This document shows positions 14,803-20,580 of a stretch of 20,580 bases of DNA, one piece after another; position 1 is the first letter of the stretch, and the number at the start of each line of letters is the position of its first letter. This DNA comes from SFTH01 sp963643985 (lineage in GTDB: Bacteria > Bacillota > Clostridia > Christensenellales > Aristaeellaceae). The stretch covers positions 1 through 20,580 of the forward strand of contig CAVINP010000033.1 in assembly GCA_963643985.1 (NCBI GenBank), in the 5' to 3' direction. A program made the position numbers and the translations under genes. The notes under the pieces were generated by a model. The model was not told where the DNA came from and made no database searches. It worked only from the letters and a program-made list of their open reading frames with translations.

Positions 14803-15477
14803 CATCCCCGGTCCCTCCGTCCTCAGCACGAAATGATTCCTCTGAAACTCCAGCAGGCCATCGTCGCGCATCTTGCCCAGCTCCAGCGAAAGCCCGCTGC
14901 GCTCGACACCGAGGTAGTCCGCGAGCTGCTGGCGCGAAAAGGGGATGTCAAAGACGAAGCTGCCGTGCTTCTGCGCCTCCATGGAAAAATAGGAGAGCAG
15001 CTTGGCCCGCGTCGTGCGCTGGCCCATGTGCGTGCACTTCTCGCCGAAGCGCAGGTTCTTCTCGGCAAGATCGCCCAGCAGATTGCGAACGACGCGGCTG
15101 TGATGGGCGCAGGCGCTGGTGCAGACCGTCAGTATGCGCCGAACATTCAGGTACAGCACGGTCACGGCCGTCTCCGCCGTCACGCTGACGTTGAGCACCG
15201 CCCCCGGGGCGCAGGCATAGGCCACGGCGAAGGTCTGTCCCGGCGTGGCCTTGGAGAGTATGTTGCGGTTGCCCCAGATGTCCTCCTGCACGATCAGCAC
15301 GCTGCCCGAGAGCACAAGGCCGATGGAGGCGGTGGTGTCGCCCGAGCGCAGCAGGAACGCATCCTTGGGATAGGACTGCGTCTTGGCCTCCAGACAGCCC
15401 AGCATGGCCGAGACCTCGTCCTTGGAGACACCCGAGAACAGCGGCGAGGAATGGATGATCGGCAAAAATTCTTTCAT
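14776..15477 (-). CDS. Crp/Fnr family transcriptional regulator, probable regulator of hcp
   Basis: The product is 233 residues. Residues about 15-120 are a cyclic-nucleotide-binding-like beta roll (LFSGVSKDEVSAMLGCLE, DAFLLRSGDTTASIGLVLSG), then a long dimer helix, and a winged helix (about 150-215) with FSRQQLADYLGVERSGLSLE as the recognition region. It is divergent from the ferredoxin-hcp pair with 92 bases between starts, the layout typical for HcpR-like regulators that sense NO or nitrosative stress. Several cysteines (for example in AYACAPGA and TVCTSACAHH) could bind a cofactor, but they do not match the classic N-terminal Fnr cluster. The C-terminal SDQRTVIS is encoded by a repeat word. 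The palindrome TTGAATATTCAA lies just upstream of its own start, suggesting autoregulation. Confidence 0.85.
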   Translation of the reverse strand: MKEFLPIIHSSPLFSGVSKDEVSAMLGCLEAKTQSYPKDAFLLRSGDTTASIGLVLSGSVLIVQEDIWGNRNILSKATPGQTFAVAYACAPGAVLNVSVTAETAVTVLYLNVRRILTVCTSACAHHSRVVRNLLGDLAEKNLRFGEKCTHMGQRTTRAKLLSYFSMEAQKHGSFVFDIPFSRQQLADYLGVERSGLSLELGKMRDDGLLEFQRNHFVLRTEGPGMSDQRTVIS

Positions 15478-15490
15478 AAAATCACCTTCG

Positions 15491-15531
15491 TTGAATATTC
15501 AACCGACTTATTGAATATATTGTACTACAAT
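15491..15531 (+). promoter_or_regulatory. Divergent control region: Crp/Fnr palindrome, second dyad and -10 box for ferredoxin-hcp
   Basis: TTGAATATTCAA (15491-15502) is a perfect 12-base palindrome. TACAAT (15526-15531) is a plausible -10 box with no good -35 box, as expected for an activated promoter. If transcription starts seven bases after it (about 15538), the palindrome centre is at -41.5, the standard class II position for Crp/Fnr activators. ATTGTA-C-TACAAT (15519-15531) is a second dyad covering the -10 box. Confidence 0.65.
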
Positions 15532-15569
15532 AGAGTCACGGAAGCAAGAGATTTACGGGAGGTTTGAAT

Positions 15570-16277
15570 ATGAAGCGTCGGATTATTGAGATCGATCGCG
15601 AGAAGTGCAACGGCTGCGGGGCGTGTGCCGCGGCCTGCCACGAGGGCGCGATTGCCATGGTGGACGGCAAGGCGCAGCTGATGCGCGATGACTACTGCGA
15701 CGGCTTCGGCGACTGCCTGCCGACCTGCCCGACGGGCGCCATCTCCTTTGTGGAGCGCGAGGCGGCGGCCTACGACGAGGGGGCGGTGCTGGCCAACAAG
15801 CAGCAGAAGATGCAAAAGGAAGGCATGCACCTGCACGGCGGCTGCCCCGGTTCGCGTGTGCAGACGATGAAGCATGACGGCGCGCCGACGGTTGCGGCAT
15901 CCGCCGAGCCGGTGAGCAGGCTCTCGCAGTGGCCGGTGCAGATCAAGCTCGTGCCCACAAGCGCACCCTTCTTCAAGAACGCAAAGCTTTTGATTGCGGC
16001 GGACTGCACGGCCTACGCCTATGCGAACTTCCACGAGCGCTTCATCCGCGGACACATCACGCTGGTGGGCTGCCCGAAGCTGGACGCCGTGGACTATTCC
16101 GAGAAGCTGACCAAAATCATCTCTGACAACGATATTCAGAGCGTGACCATCGTGCGCATGGAGGTACCCTGCTGCGGCGGACTGGAGTTTGCCACAAAGA
16201 CGGCGCTGCAAAACAGCGGCAAGTTCATTCCCTGGCAGGTTGTGACCATATCGACAGACGGAAGAATACTGGACTGA
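15570..16277 (+). CDS. Ferredoxin-like iron-sulfur protein associated with hybrid cluster protein
   Basis: The product is 235 residues; GGGAGG (15557-15562) is seven bases before ATG 15570. Cysteines 13, 16, 19 and 23 (CNGCGACAAAC) form one ferredoxin motif. The second motif (YCDGFGDCLPTCP, Cys 43, 49, 53) lacks the cysteine usually found three residues after the first. The C-terminal half (about 120-235) contains VGCPKLDAVDYSEKL and VEVPCCGG-like EVPCCGGLEF, with further cysteines, and is much longer than a simple ferredoxin. Proteins of this kind stand next to hcp in many Clostridia and probably pass electrons to it. It is 19 bases upstream of hcp in one transcript. Confidence 0.85.
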   Translation: MKRRIIEIDREKCNGCGACAAACHEGAIAMVDGKAQLMRDDYCDGFGDCLPTCPTGAISFVEREAAAYDEGAVLANKQQKMQKEGMHLHGGCPGSRVQTMKHDGAPTVAASAEPVSRLSQWPVQIKLVPTSAPFFKNAKLLIAADCTAYAYANFHERFIRGHITLVGCPKLDAVDYSEKLTKIISDNDIQSVTIVRMEVPCCGGLEFATKTALQNSGKFIPWQVVTISTDGRILD

Positions 16278-16296
16278 TTGAGGGAGGATACATAAA

Positions 16297-17892
16297 ATGG
16301 CTGAAAATATGTTTTGTTTCCAGTGTGAGCAGACCGCAGGCTGCAGCGGCTGCAAGGGCAAGGCGGGCGTGTGCGGCAAGACCGCGGAAGTCGCCAAACT
16401 GCAGGACGAACTGACCGGCGCGATGATCGGTCTGGCCCGCGCCACCGTCGGCGCGCCCGAGGTCAACGAGGGCACGTGGAAGCTGCTGATCGAGGGCCTG
16501 TTCACCACCGTGACCAACGTCAACTTCAACGAAGAGACGATCCGCGCCATGATCGATCGCGTGCATGCGGAGAAGGCGCGTCTCGTGCCGAACTGCGGCA
16601 GCTGCACCTCGCACTGCGGCCGCACCGATGACTATGACATGGCGCAGATCTGGGGCGCGGACGAGGACATCCGCAGCCTGAAGTCTCTGATACTCTTCGG
16701 CATCCGCGGCATGGCGGCCTATGCGCACCACGCCATGGTGCTCGGCTACAGCGACAGCGAAGTCAATGCCTTCTTCGGCAAGGCGCTGGCAGCCATCGGC
16801 GACGACTATGACATGGCGGGGCTGCTGCCCATCGTGATGGAAGTCGGCGAAAAGAACCTCAAGTGCATGGCGCTGCTGGATCAGGCCAACACCGAAACCT
16901 ACGGCACGCCCGCACCCGTGACCGTGCCGCTGAAGGTCGAGAAGGGCCCGTTCATCGTGATCACCGGCCACGACCTGCGCGATCTCAAGCTTCTGCTCGA
17001 GCAGACCGAGGGCAAGGGCATCAACATCTACACCCACGGCGAGATGCTGCCGGCGCACGCCTATCCGGAGCTCAGGAAGTACAGCCACCTCAAGGGCAAC
17101 TTCGGTACGGCCTGGCAGAACCAGCAGAAGGAATTTGCGGACATCCCCGCGCCCATACTCTACACCACCAACTGCCTGATGCCCCCGAAGGCGAGCTACG
17201 CGGATCGCGTGTTTACCACCGCGCTGGTCTCCTATCCCGAGATGCAGCACATCGGCGATGACAAGGACTTCACGCCCGTCATCGAAAAGGCACTCGCTCT
17301 GGGCGGCTATGCCGAGGATCAGGAATTCACCGGCATCAACGGCGGCAAGACCGTCATGACGGGCTTTGCCCGCGGCACGGTGCTGGGCGTGGCGGACACC
17401 GTCATTTCCGCGGTCAAGTCCGGCGCGATCAGGCACTTCTTCCTGGTGGCCGGCTGCGACGGCGCACGCCCGGGCCGCAACTACTACACCGAGTTTGTAA
17501 AGCAGACGCCCGCGGACACGGTCGTGCTGACGCTGGCCTGCGGCAAGTACCGCTTCAATGACCTCGATCTGGGCACGATCGGCGGCCTGCCGAGGCTGAT
17601 GGACGTCGGCCAGTGCAACGATGCCTACAGCGCCATCCAGATCGCCGTGGCGCTCGCCAACGCCTTCGAGTGCAGCGTCAATGATCTGCCGCTGTCCATG
17701 GTGCTCTCCTGGTACGAGCAGAAGGCCGTGTGCATACTGCTGACGCTGCTGCATCTGGGCATCAGGAACATCCGTCTGGGCCCGACGCTGCCCGCGTTCG
17801 TATCGCCCAATGTGCTGAACTATCTGGTCGAGAATTTCGGCATCGCACCCATCACCACGCCCGAGGAAGACCTCAAGGCGCTGCTGGGCTGA
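16297..17892 (+). CDS. hcp: Hybrid cluster protein (hydroxylamine reductase / NO reductase), class I
   Basis: The product is 531 residues, normal for this family; AGGGAGG (16281-16287) is nine bases before the ATG. N-terminal cysteines at 7, 10, 19 and 26, with another at 16, lie in MFCFQCEQTAGCSGCKG and hold the cubane cluster. The hybrid Fe-S-O cluster ligands are recognisable: His in ITGHDL, Glu in YTHGEM, Cys in TTNCLMPP, VAGCDGARPGR, LACGKYRF and VGQCNDAYSA, and Glu/Lys in LSWYEQKAV. None is missing. The enzyme reduces NO or hydroxylamine under anoxic conditions and protects against nitrosative stress. Electrons probably come from the upstream ferredoxin. A terminator follows within 12 bases. 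Confidence 0.96.
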   Translation: MAENMFCFQCEQTAGCSGCKGKAGVCGKTAEVAKLQDELTGAMIGLARATVGAPEVNEGTWKLLIEGLFTTVTNVNFNEETIRAMIDRVHAEKARLVPNCGSCTSHCGRTDDYDMAQIWGADEDIRSLKSLILFGIRGMAAYAHHAMVLGYSDSEVNAFFGKALAAIGDDYDMAGLLPIVMEVGEKNLKCMALLDQANTETYGTPAPVTVPLKVEKGPFIVITGHDLRDLKLLLEQTEGKGINIYTHGEMLPAHAYPELRKYSHLKGNFGTAWQNQQKEFADIPAPILYTTNCLMPPKASYADRVFTTALVSYPEMQHIGDDKDFTPVIEKALALGGYAEDQEFTGINGGKTVMTGFARGTVLGVADTVISAVKSGAIRHFFLVAGCDGARPGRNYYTEFVKQTPADTVVLTLACGKYRFNDLDLGTIGGLPRLMDVGQCNDAYSAIQIAVALANAFECSVNDLPLSMVLSWYEQKAVCILLTLLHLGIRNIRLGPTLPAFVSPNVLNYLVENFGIAPITTPEEDLKALLG

Positions 17893-17903
17893 GAACGACA
17901 AAC

Positions 17904-17935
17904 GCCGCGGAGGACATTCCCCCGCGGCTGTTTTT
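17904..17935 (+). terminator. Intrinsic terminator after hcp
   Basis: GCCGCGG (17904-17910) pairs with CCGCGGC (17922-17928) across an 11-base loop, followed by TGTTTTT. Confidence 0.9.
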
Positions 17936-17948
17936 ATGGGTTATGCAA

Positions 17949-18554
17949 TTATGCATCCGTCTTGGGTGCCGCCTCCGTGCCGGCATCCGCGGCCAACGCG
18001 CCGGTCGGATAGATCTTCGTGGCACCGATGATCTGCTCAACGATGGCCGTCAGCTGCTTTTTGCTGTAGTAGCCGGCGTTGACGTGGTATCTCTTGCCGT
18101 CCTTCATCACCAGTGCCATCTCGTGCACGGGGAAGAGCTTGTTGTTTTGGCCCGCGCCGGACTGATCCAGCGCATTGTAGCCCAGATCCTCGATGTAGCC
18201 GTACCTGATGATGTCCGCCAGTGCGAACTTCTTGTTGACAAGCTTGACGTCATTTGCGCCCTGACGATAGATGAACATGGCACGCTTGGCGCCCTCGGCG
18301 GGCTTGACGTAGAAGGGGCAGACGAAATGGAAGGTCGTATCGTCGATCACGATGCGCGTGGAGATGTACATCTTTATATACAGCACCGCCAGCAGGGCGA
18401 TCAGGTAGGAGAAGAGCGAGAACGATTGCATATACTCATTCATCGTGCCGTTGATCTGCATGATCAGGTCCCGCACGGCATCGCCCACGCAGAGCACACC
18501 CAGCACGTACAGCACGATAAACCCGGCCTTGTAGGGACGGTAGGTCTTTTTCAT
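17949..18554 (-). CDS. Unrecognised membrane protein with two N-terminal helices
   Basis: The product is 201 residues from ATG 18554, with AAGGAG 11 bases upstream; a GTG at 18566 would overlap that site. Two hydrophobic segments (about 10-26 and 46-62) are followed by a soluble part with alternating beta-like stretches (TRIVIDDTTFHFVCPFYVK, FALADIIRYGYIEDLGY, HEMALVMKDGKRYHVNAGYYSKKQL) and a short Ala-rich tail. The soluble part resembles the bacterial PH-like domains seen after two membrane helices, but this is only a shape impression, and I do not assign a function. It ends in a TTATGCA repeat that carries the stop. It has its own promoter at 18596-18624 and faces hcp tail to tail. Confidence 0.75.
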   Translation of the reverse strand: MKKTYRPYKAGFIVLYVLGVLCVGDAVRDLIMQINGTMNEYMQSFSLFSYLIALLAVLYIKMYISTRIVIDDTTFHFVCPFYVKPAEGAKRAMFIYRQGANDVKLVNKKFALADIIRYGYIEDLGYNALDQSGAGQNNKLFPVHEMALVMKDGKRYHVNAGYYSKKQLTAIVEQIIGATKIYPTGALAADAGTEAAPKTDA

Positions 18555-18595
18555 AATACAAGCCACTCCTTATCCGCAATAAAATCCTGCCTTCA

Positions 18596-18624
18596 ATTAT
18601 AAACGCCGAAGCGCAAAAAGGCAA
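18596..18624 (-). promoter_or_regulatory. Promoter of the unrecognised membrane protein
   Basis: Minus strand TTGCCT (18624-18619), 17-base spacer, TATAAT (18601-18596); the ribosome site follows at 18571-18566. Confidence 0.7.
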
Positions 18625-18647
18625 GGAAAAAAAGTTTGAAAAACCCC

Positions 18648-18675
18648 TTGACAAATCCCCAAATTCATGTATAAT
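18648..18675 (+). promoter_or_regulatory. Promoter of the tRNA cluster
   Basis: Consensus TTGACA (18648-18653), 16-base spacer, TATAAT (18670-18675). A leader of about 50 bases before the first tRNA contains a small hairpin, CGGCG (18696-18700) with CGCCG (18708-18712). Confidence 0.88.
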
Positions 18676-18734
18676 ATACCTTGTTGCCGACGCAACGGCG
18701 GTACTCTCGCCGATCAGACGGGGCCAGTAAGTCA

Positions 18735-18810
18735 GCTGGCGTAGCTCAATTGGCAGAGCAGCTGATTTGTAATCAGCAGGTTGCGGGTTCGATTCCCTTC
18801 GCCAGCTCCA
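18735..18810 (+). tRNA. tRNA-Thr (anticodon TGT)
   Basis: The acceptor stem GCTGGCG pairs with CGCCAGC, the anticodon loop is TTTGTAA between GCTGA and TCAGC, the T-arm has GGTTCGATTCC, and CCA is encoded (18808-18810). Confidence 0.96.
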
Positions 18811-18834
18811 GTCCGTTGATTCAGGAAACCTTAT

Positions 18835-18919
<85 letters not shown>

Positions 18920-18924
18920 TATTT

Positions 18925-19013
18925 GCGGGAATGGCGGAATTGGCAGACGCGCTAGATTCAGGTTCTAGTGATCATTACGATTCGTGCAGGTTCAAGTCCT
19001 GTTTCCCGCACCA
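18925..19013 (+). tRNA. tRNA-Leu (anticodon CAG)
   Basis: The acceptor stem GCGGGAA pairs with TTCCCGC, the anticodon CAG lies in CTAGATTCAGGTTCTAG, a long variable arm follows, and CCA is encoded (19011-19013). It reads CTG, the commonest leucine codon in the neighbouring genes. Confidence 0.96.
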
Positions 19014-19017
19014 CCTC

Positions 19018-19065
19018 AATAATCCGAGTCAGTCTTGATAAAAGATTGGTTCGGATTATTTTTTT
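19018..19065 (+). terminator. Intrinsic terminator of the tRNA cluster
   Basis: AATAATCCGA (19018-19027) pairs perfectly with TCGGATTATT (19051-19060), followed directly by five more T residues. The -35 box of the next unit starts two bases later. Confidence 0.88.
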
Positions 19066-19066
19066 G

Positions 19067-19095
19067 TTGACTTTCGGAAGTATGTCGAGTATAAT
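19067..19095 (+). promoter_or_regulatory. Promoter of the AbrB-like / glycosyltransferase unit
   Basis: TTGACT (19067-19072), a 17-base spacer and a perfect TATAAT (19090-19095), giving an expected start near 19102. Confidence 0.88.
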
Positions 19096-19115
19096 CAGTT
19101 ATACAAATCATACTT
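19078..19115. promoter_or_regulatory. Nested palindrome over the -10 box, candidate operator
   Basis: AAGTATG (19078-19084) and CATACTT (19109-19115) are exact inverted repeats, and inside them GTATAA (19089-19094) and TTATAC (19099-19104) are also exact inverted repeats. Both pairs share the same centre (19096.5) and all three spacers are four bases. The structure covers the -10 box and the expected start site, a good place for a repressor such as the AbrB-like protein encoded next. Confidence 0.6.
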
Positions 19116-19129
19116 TTGAGGTGATAAGA

Positions 19130-19351
19130 ATGAACGGTCCGAAGGGAAAATACGCTTGGACGGCTACGGTCGGCGAAAAGGGGCAGATTGTCATACCGAA
19201 ACAGGCCCGCGACCTGTTCGGCATCAGGCCGGGCGACACGCTGCTGCTCCTGGGCGATGAACAGCGGGGCATTGCCATTCCCCCCAAAGGTGCTTTTGCG
19301 GAGATGTTCAACATCGCATACGGCGAGAGGGAAGAAGGCGAAAAACAATGA
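19130..19351 (+). CDS. AbrB/SpoVT/MazE-type DNA-binding protein
   Basis: The product is 73 residues; GAGGTG (19118-19123) is six bases before ATG 19130. The swapped-hairpin motif is clear: VGEKGQIVIPKQARDLFGIRPGDTLLLLGDEQRGIAIPP is split here as VGEKGQIVIPKQARDLFGI, then RPGDTLLLLGDEQRGIAI. This fold dimerises and binds DNA and occurs in AbrB-type transition-state regulators and in MazE antitoxins. No toxin gene is adjacent, so a transcription regulator is more likely. Its stop overlaps the glycosyltransferase start as ATGA, suggesting that it controls that unit, including its own promoter. Confidence 0.88.
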   Translation: MNGPKGKYAWTATVGEKGQIVIPKQARDLFGIRPGDTLLLLGDEQRGIAIPPKGAFAEMFNIAYGEREEGEKQ

Positions 19352-20508
19352 AAATCGCATGGTTCTGCATTCCGGCGCACGGGCATACCAATCCGACGCT
19401 GGGCGTGGTAAAGGCCCTGACCGATGCGGGGCATCGGGTGTTCTATTTCTCTTTTGAGATGTTCAGGGAAAAGATCGAACGGGCGGGTGCCGTTTTTGTC
19501 GGCTGCGACGGATACGATCCCGAAATGGAAGACAGGGGCAGCGCGGACAGGGTCGGCAAGGACAAGGTCTTTGCGACAGAGCTTCTCGTCTCTTCCGTGC
19601 TGGCACTGGATGAAATGACATCTGCAAAAATCGCGGAGATCGGGCCCGACCTGATCGTATCGGATTCCGTGGCCTACTGGGGGAAACTTGCTGCCATGAA
19701 GCACGGCATCCCCTATGTTTCCTCCACGACGACGTTTGCCTTCAACCGCTACTCGGCAAAATACATGCAGGAAACGCCCCGGGACATCATCCGGATGCTC
19801 TTTGCCATGCCGAAAATCAACAGACAGCTTCAAAGGCTGAGAGACAGGGGCTATCCCGTGAAGAGCCTGCTTGACATCGTCCAAAACGACAACGACACCA
19901 ACACCATCGTCTACACTTCCCGCTGCTTTCAGCCCCGAGCCGATACATTCTCCGAAAAATACCGCTTCATCGGCCCGATCATCCGCCCTGTCACAAAGCC
20001 GATTGTCAAAACCGCAGAGAAAACCGTGTACATTTCCATGGGAACCGTGAATCAGGATCGCGGTTTCTACCGAAACTGTATCCGTGCCCTGGGTCAGACG
20101 GGATGGCAGGTCATCATCTCCATGGGAACAAACAGCGAGCATTTCGATGATTTGCCGGCGAACATCCGGATCTGTGAATCCGTGGACCAGATGGCGGTGC
20201 TCTCGATCGCAGATGCCTTTGTCACGCACTGCGGCATGAATTCCGCCTCGGAGGGCCTGTATTTCAAAGTGCCGCTCGTGCTCTTTCCCCAGACACCCGA
20301 ACAGGGGGCCGTGGCAAAAAGAGTCGAGGAACTGGGCGCGGGAATACGCCTGAAATCCACTTCGGAAACGGACATACTGCAGTCGCTGGAGACCGTGCTG
20401 CACAATCCGCTTTACAGGGAAAATGCCGCAAAAATATCCGAGGGCTTCCGCGCCTGCGGCGGAGCGGATGAGGCCGTGGCTTTTCTGGAAAGTATAGGGA
20501 TTCCCTGA
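19348..20508 (+). CDS. Macrolide-type glycosyltransferase (GT1, UDP-glycosyltransferase-like)
   Basis: The product is 386 residues, a full-length MGT-family enzyme with the GT-B fold. The N-terminal acceptor domain begins KIAWFCIPAHGHTNPTLGV, where His in AHGH is the expected catalytic base. The C-terminal donor domain has VYISMGTVN and the nucleotide-sugar motif HCGMNSASEGLYFKVPLV followed by FPQTPEQGAVAKRVEELGAG. Such enzymes add sugar to macrolides, lipids or other small hydrophobic molecules and can inactivate antibiotics or detoxify xenobiotics. The acceptor cannot be told from the sequence. It is translationally coupled to the AbrB-like regulator, so it is probably an inducible or growth-phase gene. 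Confidence 0.9.
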   Translation: MKIAWFCIPAHGHTNPTLGVVKALTDAGHRVFYFSFEMFREKIERAGAVFVGCDGYDPEMEDRGSADRVGKDKVFATELLVSSVLALDEMTSAKIAEIGPDLIVSDSVAYWGKLAAMKHGIPYVSSTTTFAFNRYSAKYMQETPRDIIRMLFAMPKINRQLQRLRDRGYPVKSLLDIVQNDNDTNTIVYTSRCFQPRADTFSEKYRFIGPIIRPVTKPIVKTAEKTVYISMGTVNQDRGFYRNCIRALGQTGWQVIISMGTNSEHFDDLPANIRICESVDQMAVLSIADAFVTHCGMNSASEGLYFKVPLVLFPQTPEQGAVAKRVEELGAGIRLKSTSETDILQSLETVLHNPLYRENAAKISEGFRACGGADEAVAFLESIGIP

Positions 20509-20580
20509 TTAATTCGGCGGCGAACCTGAGCGTGCCTTTCGCCCATCTGCTTATAAGCATTGACCGTCGGGATTACATCA

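Noticed and set aside
19130..20508. AbrB-like protein as a MazE antitoxin with the next gene as toxin
   Set aside because: The next gene is a full-length glycosyltransferase with intact family motifs, not a small toxin.

Overview
The window looks like a piece of a GC-rich genome from an anaerobic, gut-type member of the Clostridia. Reasons: Shine-Dalgarno sites in front of nearly every gene, a GC-rich codon third position, an ECF-type vitamin transporter with a fused ATPase, BspA/GLUG/Big_2 surface modules, a hybrid cluster protein with its ferredoxin and Crp/Fnr regulator, and tRNA genes with encoded CCA. This is an inference from content; no 16S or marker gene is present.

Positions 1-10524 (+ strand) hold the most interesting unit. 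A cobalamin riboswitch with an intrinsic terminator stands in front of seven co-directional genes. The first three encode secreted or membrane-anchored proteins built from the two folds that make up animal intrinsic factor and transcobalamin: an alpha/alpha-barrel with prenyltransferase-like DGGW/DGGF repeats, and the transcobalamin-like C-terminal beta domain (DUF4430). They are a 1255-residue protein with both domains in reversed order (beta then alpha), a small secreted alpha-only protein, and a membrane-anchored FecR-like plus beta protein. They are followed by a complete ECF transporter: T component, fused double ATPase, S component resembling the cobalamin S component CbrT, and a second T component. 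The proposal is a Gram-positive extracellular B12 capture-and-relay system that feeds an ECF importer, all repressed when B12 is plentiful.

Positions 10588-11711 (- strand) hold a pair of short chromate-type (ChrA-like) transporter halves whose leader can hide its ribosome binding site. At 11782-11945 is a 164-bp MITE-like element with 17-bp terminal inverted repeats. The first 55 bases of the window are one end of a second copy in the opposite orientation, so the B12 and Chr genes lie between two inverted copies.

Positions 11943-14586 (- strand) form a compact operon: Wzm/TagG-type permease, Wzt-type ATPase with a polysaccharide-binding tail, and PncC/CinA-type amidohydrolase. Positions 14776-17892 hold a nitrosative/redox stress module: a Crp/Fnr regulator divergent from ferredoxin and hybrid cluster protein (Hcp), with palindromic operators between them and a terminator after Hcp. 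Then come an unrecognised membrane protein (- strand), tRNA-Thr, tRNA-Tyr and tRNA-Leu with promoter and terminator, and a two-gene unit of an AbrB-like regulator and a macrolide-type glycosyltransferase. The last 72 bases (20509-20580) show no feature I can support.

Two window-wide patterns stand out. Several genes end inside short repeated words that carry their stop codon. Isoleucine followed by leucine is almost always written ATA-CTN, although ATC is the usual isoleucine codon.
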